The notes under the pieces are model-generated. The model saw only the letters and a program-made list of their open reading frames with translations, made no database searches and was not told the origin of the DNA. Shown in pieces: positions 26,322-35,129 of a DNA stretch of 64,000 bases; positions within the stretch are counted from its first letter, which is position 1, and each line of letters begins with the position of its first letter. The DNA is from Nocardiopsis sp. N85 (GTDB taxonomy: Bacteria; Actinomycetota; Actinomycetes; Streptosporangiales; Streptosporangiaceae). The stretch is from positions 62,001-126,000 of the forward strand of contig NZ_JARBUT010000007.1 of assembly GCF_028882275.1 (NCBI RefSeq), written 5' to 3'. The position numbers and the translations under genes are program-made.

Positions 26322-27164
26322 TCACCCGGCGCGCAGGAAGTCCAGCACCGCGGGCCCTTGGTCCACGAGGGCGTGCCCGGCGTCGGGCACCACGGTGACG
26401 GTGGCGCGCGGAACGTGCTCGCGCACCCGCCGCGCGGTCCGGGCGGAGTCGAACATGCGGTCCCGGCCGCCCACGACGACGAACACCGGCATCTCCAGGC
26501 CCCGCAGGTCGGCGTCGGAGAACACGGGCAGCCGCTCGGTACGCGGCAGGAAGGCCCCGAAGGTCGCGGTCACCTCGTCCACCACCGGCGCGTGCTCGGG
26601 GGCGTGCAGGCCCAGGACGGCCCGCACCGAGCGCCGCCGCCCCCACCGACCGAACGGACTCCAGGCCAGGGCGGCGGCCAGCCGCAGCGGGGTCTGCCGA
26701 CCGATGCCTCCGGGGCACAGCAGTGCCAGCCGCTCGACCCGGCCGGGGCGACGGATCGCGTGGTCCAGCGCGGTCCATCCGCCCAGGGACATGCCCACGA
26801 AGGCGGCCCGGGACAGCCCGAGACCCGCCATGACGTCGTCCAGCCACAGGGCGACGGCGTCGGAGTCCAGAGCCGGGCGCGAAGGCGCGCTCAGCCCGGG
26901 TTCGCCGACCATGTCGACGGCGTACACCCGCAGGTTCCGGGACCAGGAGGCGATGTCCCCCGCCCAAACGGAACCGTTGGCACCCGATCCGTGCAACAGC
27001 ACCACGGGCGGCGCGTCCTCGGGTCCGCTGACCAGGACGAACGTCTCGCCCTCGCGGGTGGGCAGTCGTACCCGTTCGGCGGGCACCGGCCAGGTGTCCA
27101 GCACCTCCCGGTACCGCCGCAGGATCTCCCGCTCCCCCGCCTCGGACCGATAGATCGCGCTCAT
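26322..27164 (-). CDS. Alpha/beta hydrolase
   Basis: The ATG at 27164 follows GGGAGGGG and gives 280 residues. The fold is complete: oxyanion loop VVLLHGSGANGSVW, nucleophile elbow FVGMSLGGWTAL with the catalytic Ser, acid residue in VVVGGRDRMFDS and catalytic His in PDAGHALVDQ. The cytoplasmic enzyme could be an esterase, lactonase or C-C hydrolase. It ends three bases from the stop of the CGNR remnant on the other strand. A perfect 14-base palindrome at 27223-27236 lies in its promoter region. Confidence 0.88.
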   Translation of the reverse strand: MSAIYRSEAGEREILRRYREVLDTWPVPAERVRLPTREGETFVLVSGPEDAPPVVLLHGSGANGSVWAGDIASWSRNLRVYAVDMVGEPGLSAPSRPALDSDAVALWLDDVMAGLGLSRAAFVGMSLGGWTALDHAIRRPGRVERLALLCPGGIGRQTPLRLAAALAWSPFGRWGRRRSVRAVLGLHAPEHAPVVDEVTATFGAFLPRTERLPVFSDADLRGLEMPVFVVVGGRDRMFDSARTARRVREHVPRATVTVVPDAGHALVDQGPAVLDFLRAG

Positions 27165-27222
27165 GGGCGGACCCCTCCCTTTTCCGCGCCGGCCCCGGCG
27201 CACCACTCCCCCTTGGAGTTGA

Positions 27223-27236
27223 TTAAAGTACTTTAA
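27223..27236. promoter_or_regulatory. Operator candidate ahead of the alpha/beta hydrolase gene
   Basis: TTAAAGTACTTTAA is a perfect 14-base palindrome in an AT-rich island 59 bases upstream of the hydrolase start. The regulator is not adjacent; the deleted CGNR gene is the only regulator-like remnant on this side. Confidence 0.55.
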
Positions 27237-27614
27237 ACTTCCTTGCTCAAAGGATGCAAAGGGAATTAATGGGGATGATGTGGCGTGCCTCGATCGAAGG
27301 GCGTCCCCCGACGGGGAACGGACGCGGCGACGCCGGCACGGCCTCCACGACGCTCCGATGTCCCCGGACCACCTCAAGGGCGGACCCGCGCCCCGGGATT
27401 CGAGGTCCCCCGTGGACCGTGTACGACCGGGAGTCCCCGGCGCCGGGCGCCGCAGCGGCCCGAACATCGGCGCCGAGCGCCTCCGGGGAACCCGGTGGTC
27501 GAGGGACGCAAGAGGGCGCCGCGACCGGACCGGTGGTCCGATCGCGGCGCCCGACCGGGGCCGTCGCGCCCCTGGCGGCGTCACGCCGCCGAATCGACGC
27601 CCCGGTGTCCCGGG
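27237..27614. other. Gene-free gap between the hydrolase promoter and the inositol operon end
   Basis: I see no gene here. It contains the inositol-operon terminator at 27514-27552 and otherwise GC-rich sequence without clear motifs. Confidence 0.5.
27514..27552 (-). terminator. Terminator of the inositol operon
   Basis: An 18-bp stem with one mismatch and a three-base loop (GGGCGCCGCGA... paired with ...TCGCGGCGCCC) lies about 60 bases beyond the iolH stop. Confidence 0.75.
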
Positions 27615-28481
27615 TCAGGCCACCAGTTCCCTGGTGACCCGGTCGAGCATGGACTCCGAGGACTCGCGCGCCCGCTCCTCCCAGCCGAACACGCACACCG
27701 TGGCCACCCCGTCGAAGTCCAGGTCGCGCAGGGTCTGGAAGAACGCGTCCCACTCCACCTCACCCTGGCCGATGTCCAGGTGCTGGTGGACGCGCGCGGT
27801 CGTCCCCGGAGGGTTGAGGATGTACCGCAGGCCCGACGACCCCTTGTGGTCGAAGGAGTCGGCGATGTGGACGTGCTTGAGCTTGTCGCCCGCGTACTCC
27901 ATCATCGCGCGGATGTCCGCCCCGGGCTCGGCTCCCGACAGGTGGAAGGTGTGCGGAGCGCAGTACAGGTAGTTCACCCACGGCCGATTGATCGCCCGGA
28001 CCAGGTCCACGGCGGGACCGTTCTCCTCGCAGAAGTCGTCCGGGTGCGCCTCCAGGTTGAGGGCGATCCCCTCGCGCTCGAAGATCGGCAGCAGCTCCTC
28101 CATGGACCGCCAGAAGGCCCCCTCGCTCTCGGCGGCCCTCTCCGGACGGCCGTTGAACTCGGAGTTCATCAGGGTGACGCCCAGCTCGACCGCCACCTCG
28201 ATCATCCGCTTCCAGTAGCGGACCGCGTCCCGGCGCTCCTCCTCGACGGGACTGGACCACGTGTACAGCGGCAGGATCGAGGACAGCTCCACACCGGTCT
28301 CGCGCAGCACGGACCTCAGCTCGGCCACCCGTGCGTCGTCGGCCCGGGGGTGCCGGAAGAACGGCATGAACTCGGCCCGCGGGGACAGCTCGATGTACGA
28401 GTAGCCCATGTCCGCCACGGTCCGGACCATCTCGGCCATCGGCAGGCCGCGGAACATGTACGGGTCGATCGCGATCTTCAT
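27615..28481 (-). CDS. iolH: IolH-like sugar phosphate isomerase/epimerase (TIM barrel)
   Basis: The 288-residue protein belongs to the xylose-isomerase-like TIM barrel family. Its segments KIAIDPYMFRG, YIELSPRAEFMPFF, LMNSEFNGRPERA, LNLEAHPDDF, CAPHTFHLS and RVHQHLDIGQGEV match what I remember of Bacillus IolH closely, including the Glu, Asp and His residues expected to bind the metal. The role of IolH in inositol breakdown is not settled. It is the last gene of the operon, 17 bases after the iolG-like gene, and is followed by the terminator. Confidence 0.85.
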   Translation of the reverse strand: MKIAIDPYMFRGLPMAEMVRTVADMGYSYIELSPRAEFMPFFRHPRADDARVAELRSVLRETGVELSSILPLYTWSSPVEEERRDAVRYWKRMIEVAVELGVTLMNSEFNGRPERAAESEGAFWRSMEELLPIFEREGIALNLEAHPDDFCEENGPAVDLVRAINRPWVNYLYCAPHTFHLSGAEPGADIRAMMEYAGDKLKHVHIADSFDHKGSSGLRYILNPPGTTARVHQHLDIGQGEVEWDAFFQTLRDLDFDGVATVCVFGWEERARESSESMLDRVTRELVA

Positions 28482-28498
28482 CGTTGTTCACACCCCTC

Positions 28499-29506
28499 TC
28501 AGGCGTAGAAGGCCGGCCGGTCCTTGATCCCGGTCTCCACGACCCCTCCCGAGTGCAGCGACCGCACGGCCGCGTCGGTGACGACCGTGGCGGCGTAGCC
28601 GTCCCAGGCATTGGGCCCGGTCGTCGGCGTCCCCGCCGCGACCTCCCGGACCCACGCCTCGAACTCGGCGTCGAAGGCGGCGGCGAACCGCGTCGTCCAG
28701 TCCTGTAGGACCGGGGTGCTCCGGTGGCCGGAGTTCCGCACGACCACGCCCGGGATCTCCGGGAGCCGGACCGTGCCCTCCTCACCCACGACCTCGCAGC
28801 CGATCTCGTAGCCGTACCGGCAGTTGACGAACACCTCCAGGTCCACCCGTGCCCCACCGGCCATCTCGAAGAGCATGAACTGCGGATCGCGCAGGTGCTC
28901 GAAGCGGTTGCCGGTCAGGCGCGGGGTGATGACCTGGACGGCGGAGATCTCGTCGTCCAGCAGCCAGCGCATCACGTCGATCTCGTGCACGGCGGTGTCC
29001 TGCGCCGCCATCTCCGAGTGGTACGTCTCGGGCACCGTCGGGTTGCGGTGGACGCAGTGCGCCATCAGGGGGGCGCCGATCCCACCCGAGGAGACGACCT
29101 CCTTCATCTGGACGTAGCCGGCGTCGAAGCGCCGCATGAAGCCGACCTGCACCAGCCGCGAACCGTGCCGCTGCTCGGCGTCGAGGATGCGCTGGGCGTC
29201 CTCGGCGGTGGTGGCCAGCGGCTTCTCGCAGAAGACCGGCTTGCCCTCCGCGATGGCGGCGAGCACCGACTCGGCGTGCGCCGGCCCCCAGGAGGTGACC
29301 ACGACCGCGTCGACGTCGTCGGCCGCGATCACCTCCGTACCGTCGGCCAGCACGCGCGCACCGGTCCCCTCGACCGCCCGGGCAGCCCGGTCGGCGTCGA
29401 TGTCGGTCGCCGCGACCACCTCGGCACCACCGATCGAGGTGGTGATCCTCCGGATGTGCTCGGCCCCGATCCAGCCGGTGCCGATCACTCCTACCTTGAC
29501 GGTCAT
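28499..29506 (-). CDS. iolG: Gfo/Idh/MocA-family dehydrogenase, inositol 2-dehydrogenase-like
   Basis: The 335-residue protein has the N-terminal Rossmann motif VGVIGTGWIGAEH, the conserved CEKPLATT loop whose Lys is catalytic, and the D-x3-H segment QDTAVHEIDVMRWLL with catalytic Asp and His. This is the IolG arrangement, for NAD-dependent oxidation of myo-inositol to scyllo-inosose. It lies inside the inositol operon between the importer ATPase and iolH. A second family member at 40103 lies outside the main operon; which of them acts on myo- and which on scyllo- or chiro-inositol cannot be told by eye. Confidence 0.82.
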   Translation of the reverse strand: MTVKVGVIGTGWIGAEHIRRITTSIGGAEVVAATDIDADRAARAVEGTGARVLADGTEVIAADDVDAVVVTSWGPAHAESVLAAIAEGKPVFCEKPLATTAEDAQRILDAEQRHGSRLVQVGFMRRFDAGYVQMKEVVSSGGIGAPLMAHCVHRNPTVPETYHSEMAAQDTAVHEIDVMRWLLDDEISAVQVITPRLTGNRFEHLRDPQFMLFEMAGGARVDLEVFVNCRYGYEIGCEVVGEEGTVRLPEIPGVVVRNSGHRSTPVLQDWTTRFAAAFDAEFEAWVREVAAGTPTTGPNAWDGYAATVVTDAAVRSLHSGGVVETGIKDRPAFYA

Positions 29507-29551
29507 CGTGCCCGTCTCCTCTCTCGTTCCATCCGTACGGCCGAAGGGCCG

Positions 29552-30439
29552 TCAGAGTCGTCGGACATCGGGGCCCTCGCCCCCGGAGCCGTGCAGCGGC
29601 GCGACCTCGGGCGCCTCACCGCGCTTGAGCTCGTGCTGTAGCGCGTCCAGCTCGGCCCCGCCCGCCATGTGGTGGGTGAGGTCGTCCAGGGTCAGCTCGG
29701 AACGGGGCTGGTCCAGCTCCATCCGGCCGAGCTTGACGATCACGAAGTGGTCGCCGACCAGGAACGCGTGGTGCGGGTTGTGCGTGATGAAGATGACGCC
29801 CAGTCCCGCGTCGCGGGCCGCGTTGATGTACTTCAGGACCACGCCGGACTGCTTGACGCCCAGCGCCGCCGTGGGCTCGTCCAGGATCAGGACCCGGGCC
29901 CCGAAGTACACCGCGCGGGCGATCGCCACGACCTGGCGCTGTCCGCCGGACAGGTTGCCGACCGGAGCGTCGATGTCGGGCAGGTCGATGCCCATCTTCC
30001 TCAGCTCCTCGTCGGCGATGCGGCGCATCCGGGCGGTGTCGAGCATCCGGAAGGGGCCGACCCCCTTGCGCAGCTCGGAGCCGAGGAAGAAGTTGCGCCA
30101 CACCGGCATCAGCGGCACGATCGCCAGGTCCTGGTAGACGGTGGCGATGCCCAGGTCCAGTGCGTCGCGCGGGGACGAGAAGTCCACCGTCCCGCCGTCG
30201 ACCAGGTAGCGGCCCGACGTGGGCTTGTACAGCCCGGCGATGATCTTGATCAGCGTGGACTTGCCCGCGCCGTTGTCGCCGAGGATGCAGGTGACCTCGC
30301 CCGCACCGACCTTCAGACTGATGTCGGTCAGCGCCTTGATGTTGCCGAAGCTCTTGCCGACCCCGTCCAGTTCGAGCAGCGGGGCGGTCTGCGCTCCGGC
30401 GTCGGCGGACTCCTTCGACGTCGCCTTCGCACTCGTCAT
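29552..30439 (-). CDS. Sugar (inositol) ABC importer, ATP-binding subunit
   Basis: The ATG at 30439 (GAGGTGA upstream) gives 295 residues; GTG 30448 is an alternative. It has Walker [12 protein letters not shown], the Q-loop VYQDLAIV, signature NLSGGQRQV, Walker [12 protein letters not shown] and the switch His in FITHNPHHA. It is of the ribose/inositol importer type but has a single nucleotide-binding domain, whereas RbsA-like subunits have two fused copies, so it should act as a homodimer. It sits 14 bases after the permease gene. Confidence 0.88.
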   Translation of the reverse strand: MTSAKATSKESADAGAQTAPLLELDGVGKSFGNIKALTDISLKVGAGEVTCILGDNGAGKSTLIKIIAGLYKPTSGRYLVDGGTVDFSSPRDALDLGIATVYQDLAIVPLMPVWRNFFLGSELRKGVGPFRMLDTARMRRIADEELRKMGIDLPDIDAPVGNLSGGQRQVVAIARAVYFGARVLILDEPTAALGVKQSGVVLKYINAARDAGLGVIFITHNPHHAFLVGDHFVIVKLGRMELDQPRSELTLDDLTHHMAGGAELDALQHELKRGEAPEVAPLHGSGGEGPDVRRL

Positions 30440-30453
30440 CGTGCTCACCTCGG

Positions 30454-31518
30454 TCACCTCTTGTTCGCTTGGGTGCGGACCCAGCCGTTGACGACGACCG
30501 CCAGCAGCAGCATCGCGCCGACGAAGAAGAACACCCAGTTGTTGTCCCAGCCGGCGTAGACGATGCCCTGGCGGGTCATGCCGTAGATGAAGGCGCCGAT
30601 CGCGGCGCCGACCACGGTCCCGTAGCCGCCGGTGAGCAGGCACCCGCCGACCACGGCGGCCATGATGTAGAGCAGCTCGTTGCCGACGCCCTCACCGGAC
30701 TGCACCGTGTTGAACATGAAGAGCAGGTGCATGCCGGAGAACCAGGCCATGAAGCCGACCGTCATGAACAGGCCGATCTTGACCCTGGCGACCGGCACGC
30801 CGACCGCCCGCGCGCTCTCCTGGTCGCCGCCGACCGCGTAGATCCAGTTGCCGACCTTGGTCCGCATCAGCACCCACGTGGCCAGGCCGATGAACACCAT
30901 CCACCACACGACGGTGATCCGGACGTTGATCCCCATGACGGAGAAGCTGGAGGCGAAGACCGCCCGCGCCGAATCGAAGCCGTCCATGGCGGAGATGTTC
31001 GTGGTGGAGACCTGCCCGGTGATCAGCTTGGTGATCGCGATGTTGAGGCCCTGGAGCATCAGGAACATCGCCAGCGTCACCAGGAAGCTGGGCAGTCTGG
31101 TGCGGACGAGGATCCACCCGTTGAGGAACCCGATGGTGAGCGAGACCACCAGGGCGGCCGCGGCGCCGACCCACACGTTCACCGAGAAGTACCAGGCGAA
31201 CATGGAGGCGGTGAGCCCGGAGGCGATCACCGCGACGCCGGCGGAGAGGTCGAACTCGCCGCCGATCATCAGCAGTGCCACGCCCACCGCCATGATGCCG
31301 ATGGTGGAGCTCGCGTACAGGATCGTCGCGAACGCGGCACCGGTGCGGAACGGGTCGGCGATGGTGAAGAAGACGCTGAAGACGATGATCGCGCCGACCA
31401 GGGAGCCGACCTCCGGCCGGGTCATGAACTTGCGCAGCGCCGACCGCTGGGTCACCCGGAGGCTCTTCTCCGAGCCGCCCTTCGGCGCCGTGGGGCTGAG
31501 GGTCCGACCCGTGGTCAT
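30454..31518 (-). CDS. Sugar (inositol) ABC importer, permease subunit
   Basis: The 354-residue protein has an N-terminal cytoplasmic tail of about 35 residues and eight to ten membrane segments. The conserved motifs [20 protein letters not shown] and [20 protein letters not shown] are those of RbsC-like permeases, the second being the loop that contacts the ATPase. The start overlaps the stop of the solute-binding protein gene as ATGA at 31515-31518, so the two are translationally coupled. The substrate, myo-inositol, is inferred from the operon. Confidence 0.9.
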   Translation of the reverse strand: MTTGRTLSPTAPKGGSEKSLRVTQRSALRKFMTRPEVGSLVGAIIVFSVFFTIADPFRTGAAFATILYASSTIGIMAVGVALLMIGGEFDLSAGVAVIASGLTASMFAWYFSVNVWVGAAAALVVSLTIGFLNGWILVRTRLPSFLVTLAMFLMLQGLNIAITKLITGQVSTTNISAMDGFDSARAVFASSFSVMGINVRITVVWWMVFIGLATWVLMRTKVGNWIYAVGGDQESARAVGVPVARVKIGLFMTVGFMAWFSGMHLLFMFNTVQSGEGVGNELLYIMAAVVGGCLLTGGYGTVVGAAIGAFIYGMTRQGIVYAGWDNNWVFFFVGAMLLLAVVVNGWVRTQANKR

Positions 31519-32495
31519 CGCGTTCCCCGCTCGGCGTACTCGGCGACCTGGTCGACGTTGGTCTCGTCGATGAACGCCGGTCCGGTCAGGACGGGCTCGG
31601 TGCCGCCGCCGGAGGTGTTGCCGTTGGTGTTGTAGAGCCACAGGGAGTCGACCGCCAGGTAGCCCTGCAGGTAGGGCTGCTGGTCGACGGCCCACTGGAC
31701 GACGCCCTCCTGGAGTGCCCCGACCAGGTCGCTGTTGGTGTCGAAGGTGGCGACGGTGGCGTCGCTGCCCGCGTCGTCGATGGCGTCGATCGCGGTCATG
31801 GCGATCGGGGCGCCCAGCGTGACGACGTAGTCGATCTCGTCGTCCTGCTGGAGCTTGGCGGAGATGCCGGAACGGACCTCGGGCATGTTCGCGCTGTCGA
31901 CGTAGAGCACCTCGGACTCGCCCTCGAAGGCCTCGCCCAGGGAGGCGCAGCGGGTCTCCAGGGCGACGTGCCCCTGCTCCTGGATGACGCACAGGGCCTT
32001 CTCCGAGCCGACCTCGTTGAGGCGCTCGCCGAAGGCGGTCCCCGCCAGGTGCTCGTCCGTGCCGAAGTACTGCTGGACGCCCATGTCCGCCCAGTCCTCG
32101 ATACCGGAGTTGAACGCGACCACCGGGATGCCGGCCTCTTGGGCGTCGGCGATGGCGCCCTCCAGCGCGTCGGGCTTGGACAGGGTGACGGCGATGCCGT
32201 CCACGCCGCGGTCGACCGCGTTCTGGATGAGGCCGGCCTGCTCGCTGGCCTCGGGGTCGGCGGCGTACTCCAGGGTGATGCCGCTCTTGGCCGCCGCGTC
32301 CTCGGCGCCCGAGCGGATGATGTCCCAGAACGTGTCGCCCTGGACCTCGTGGGTGATCATCGCGATGGTGAGTTCCGGGGTGTCGACGCCCTCCTCTGCC
32401 ACGTCGCGGCCGCCCTCGGAGCTACAGGCCGAGGCGGCGAGGACCAGGCCCGCGGCACCGGCGATCAGAGCGGTGTGGCTGGTGTTGCGCTTCAT
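31515..32495 (-). CDS. Sugar (inositol) ABC importer, solute-binding lipoprotein
   Basis: From the ATG at 32495 the 326-residue precursor has a signal peptide with the lipobox LAASAC (Cys24), so it is anchored outside the membrane. The mature part is a type I periplasmic-binding fold: LTIAMITHEVQGDTFWDIIR, QNAVDRGVDGIAVTLSKPDA, GIPVVAFNSGIEDW and a late VVTLGAPIAMTAIDAI segment, as in RbsB and IbpA-like binding proteins. It lies 118 bases downstream of the iolE-like gene; GAGAGG precedes the start. Confidence 0.9.
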   Translation of the reverse strand: MKRNTSHTALIAGAAGLVLAASACSSEGGRDVAEEGVDTPELTIAMITHEVQGDTFWDIIRSGAEDAAAKSGITLEYAADPEASEQAGLIQNAVDRGVDGIAVTLSKPDALEGAIADAQEAGIPVVAFNSGIEDWADMGVQQYFGTDEHLAGTAFGERLNEVGSEKALCVIQEQGHVALETRCASLGEAFEGESEVLYVDSANMPEVRSGISAKLQQDDEIDYVVTLGAPIAMTAIDAIDDAGSDATVATFDTNSDLVGALQEGVVQWAVDQQPYLQGYLAVDSLWLYNTNGNTSGGGTEPVLTGPAFIDETNVDQVAEYAERGTR

Positions 32496-32613
32496 GATGA
32501 GACCTCTCATCGGTCAGGGGGATTCACTCGACTGCGGTTATGGCGGTCACGAGGGGCGGACGCGACTTGCGGGGAGCCACCGCACCGGCGGCTCAGCGTG
32601 GTCGGGCTGTGTG

Positions 32614-33525
32614 TCAGGCCTTCTGGTGGCGCGCCCCCAATCCGCAGCCGTTGAGGTACTTGCGGGTCCGGACCGCGATGGGCAGCGGGACGTCCGGCTC
32701 GCAGGGGTAGAGGTCCTGTTCGACGATCACGAACAGGCGGGCGTCGACCTCGCGCAGCGCGTCGATCACCGCCGCGGGTGCGGGCTCCCCCGCCGGGGGC
32801 TCCACGCACACGCCGCGCTTGACGGCCTCGCCGAAGCCGAGCTTCTCCTCATGGACCTGGCGGATGATCTCCGGGTCCATCTGCTTGATGTGGACGTAGT
32901 CCACGCGCTCGGAGTAGCGGCGGATCAGGTCGACCGCGTCGCCGCCCCCGTAGGCGACGTGCCCGGTGTCCAGGCACAGGGAGACGTACTCCGGGTCGGT
33001 GCCGTCCAGGAAGCGCTCGATCTCGGGCTGGGTCTGGACGTGGCTGTCGGCGTGCGAGTGCAGGCACAGCCGCACGTCGTGGTCGTTGAGCAGGATCTTG
33101 CCGAGTTCGTCGGCGGACCGGTGCAGATGACGCCACTGTCCGTCGTCGAGCGTCGGGGACTCGCTGAACTCCCCGGTCTTCTCGTCGCGGTACATCGGCG
33201 GGATGAAGACCAGGTGGTGCGCGCCCACGGCGGCGGTCAGCTCGGCCACCCTGCGGACCGTGGCGACGGTGTCGTCCCAGGCGTCCGGGTCGTGCAGGTT
33301 GCCGAACACGGTGCCGCCGGAGACCTTCAGGCCGCGTCGGCCCACCTCGTCGGCCAGCTGCGCGGGGTCGGTGGGCAGGTACCCGTAGGGGCCCAGTTCG
33401 AGCCACTCGTACCCGGCCTCGAACAGCTCGTCGAGGAACCGGTTCCACGGCGTCTGGTGCTCGTCCTCGGGGAACCACACGCCCCAGGAGTCGGGTGCGG
33501 ACCCGAGGACCAGTTTGTCGGTCAT
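32614..33525 (-). CDS. iolE: IolE-like inosose dehydratase family protein
   Basis: The 303-residue TIM barrel opens with LGSAPDSWGVWFPED and continues with YEWLELGPYGYLPTDP, the typical start of the myo-inosose-2 dehydratase IolE group; SLCLDTGHVAYGG and VHIKQMDP carry metal ligands. IolE removes water from scyllo-inosose to give 3D-trihydroxycyclohexane-1,2-dione, the step between IolG and IolD. It lies 82 bases downstream of mmsA. A different isomerase-type role is possible because this superfamily is broad, but the pathway needs an IolE and no other candidate is present. Confidence 0.82.
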   Translation of the reverse strand: MTDKLVLGSAPDSWGVWFPEDEHQTPWNRFLDELFEAGYEWLELGPYGYLPTDPAQLADEVGRRGLKVSGGTVFGNLHDPDAWDDTVATVRRVAELTAAVGAHHLVFIPPMYRDEKTGEFSESPTLDDGQWRHLHRSADELGKILLNDHDVRLCLHSHADSHVQTQPEIERFLDGTDPEYVSLCLDTGHVAYGGGDAVDLIRRYSERVDYVHIKQMDPEIIRQVHEEKLGFGEAVKRGVCVEPPAGEPAPAAVIDALREVDARLFVIVEQDLYPCEPDVPLPIAVRTRKYLNGCGLGARHQKA

Positions 33526-33607
33526 TTCTGCCTCGTTTCGAAGAACGCGTTGAAAGGTGAACCGGGGGCCGGGCCACGGTGGAGTCGGTACCGCGGCCCG
33601 GACCGCC

Positions 33608-35104
33608 TCAGCCGTGGGTCGGGAAGTCGAAGGCGGCCGCGACCGAGCGGTCGACGTGCGGCCACCGGCTGGTGACGACCTTGGCGCGGGTGTAGAAGTG
33701 CACGCCCTCGGGTCCGTGGATGTGGTCGCCGCCGAACAGCGAGTCCTTCCATCCACCGAAGGAGTAGTGCGACATCGGGACCGGGATCGGCACGTTGACG
33801 CCGATCATCCCGACGGTGACCCCGCGTTGGAAGCGGCGCGCGACCTCGCCGTCGCCGGTGAAGATGGCGGTGCCGTTGCCGTACGGGTTGGCGTTGATGA
33901 GTGCGATCGCCTCGTCGAGGTCGGCCGCGCGGACCACGACCAGCAGCGGCCCGAAGACCTCCTGCCGGTAGACGTCCATGTCCGCGGTGACCCTGTCGAG
34001 CAGTGACGGGCCGACGAAGAAGCCCTCCTGGTGCCCCTCCACCTCCAGGTCGCGGCCGTCGACCACCACGACGGCGCCCTGCTCCTCGCCGGAGCCGACG
34101 AACGAGACGACGCGGTCGCGGGCCTGGGCGGTGATGACCGGGCCCATCTCGTTGGTGGCGTCCTGGCCGGGTCCGACCTTGATCGCCTTGGCCTTGTCGG
34201 CGAGCACCGGCACCAGGGCGTCGGCGGCCTCGCCCACGGCGACGACCGCGGAGATGGCCATGCAGCGCTGCCCGGCGGAGCCGAACGCGGCGGCGGTCAG
34301 GTGGTCGGCGGCGAACTCCAGGTCGGCGTCGGGCATGACCACCGCGTGGTTCTTGGCGCCGCCCAGGGCCTGGACGCGCTTGCCCGAGGCGGTGGCCCGC
34401 TCGTGCACGTACCTGGCGATCGGCGTGGAGCCGACGAACGAGACGGCCTCGACGTCCGGGTGGTCCAGGAGCCCGTCGACCGCGGTCTTGTCACCGTGCA
34501 GGACGTTGAACACGCCGTCGGGCAGTCCGGCGTCGGCGTAGAGCCGCGCGACGAAGTCGGACACCGAGGGGTCGCGCTCACTGGGCTTGAGGACGAACGT
34601 GTTGCCGCAGGCGATCGCGATCGGGTGCATCCACAACGGCACCATGATCGGGAAGTTGAACGGGGTGATGCCCGCGACGACGCCCAGCGGCTGGCGGAAG
34701 TCGAAGGTGTCGATCCCGGTGGAGATCTGGTCGGAGTAGCCGCCCTTGAGGGCGCTGATGATGCCGCACGCGTACTCGACGACCTCACGGCCGCGGACGA
34801 TCTCGCCCTTGGCGTCGTCGACGACCTTGCCGTGCTCGGCGGCGATGATCCGGGCCATCTCGTCCTCGTGCCTGGCCAGGAGTTCGCGCAGTGAGAACAT
34901 GACGCGGGTGCGCTTGGTCAGGGAGGAGTCGCCCCAGCTCTCGAAGGCCCTGGCGGCGGCCGCGACCGCGGCGTCGACGTCGGCCTGCTCGGCGAGCAGG
35001 ACGGCGGCCTGCTGTCGCCCGGTGGCCGGGTCCCACACCGGCGCGGTGCGGGTCGAGGCCCCGGAGGTCGCGGCCCCGTCGATCCAGTGCTGGATGGTCT
35101 TCAC
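33608..35104 (-). CDS. iolA: CoA-acylating methylmalonate-semialdehyde dehydrogenase
   Basis: GTG 35104 with AAGGA upstream gives 498 residues, the family length. ITPFNFPIMVPLWM and VLKPSERDPSVSDF form the NAD site, VSFVGSTPIARYV is the Gly-rich turn, and the catalytic Cys is in GSAGQRCMAIS. The C-terminal FGGWKDSLFGGDHIHG is distinctive for MmsA/IolA. It converts malonate semialdehyde to acetyl-CoA at the end of inositol breakdown and can also serve valine breakdown. It lies 25 bases after iolD. Confidence 0.93.
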   Translation of the reverse strand: MKTIQHWIDGAATSGASTRTAPVWDPATGRQQAAVLLAEQADVDAAVAAAARAFESWGDSSLTKRTRVMFSLRELLARHEDEMARIIAAEHGKVVDDAKGEIVRGREVVEYACGIISALKGGYSDQISTGIDTFDFRQPLGVVAGITPFNFPIMVPLWMHPIAIACGNTFVLKPSERDPSVSDFVARLYADAGLPDGVFNVLHGDKTAVDGLLDHPDVEAVSFVGSTPIARYVHERATASGKRVQALGGAKNHAVVMPDADLEFAADHLTAAAFGSAGQRCMAISAVVAVGEAADALVPVLADKAKAIKVGPGQDATNEMGPVITAQARDRVVSFVGSGEEQGAVVVVDGRDLEVEGHQEGFFVGPSLLDRVTADMDVYRQEVFGPLLVVVRAADLDEAIALINANPYGNGTAIFTGDGEVARRFQRGVTVGMIGVNVPIPVPMSHYSFGGWKDSLFGGDHIHGPEGVHFYTRAKVVTSRWPHVDRSVAAAFDFPTHG

Positions 35105-35129
35105 TGTCGGTTCCTTCTTCCGGGAGGCG

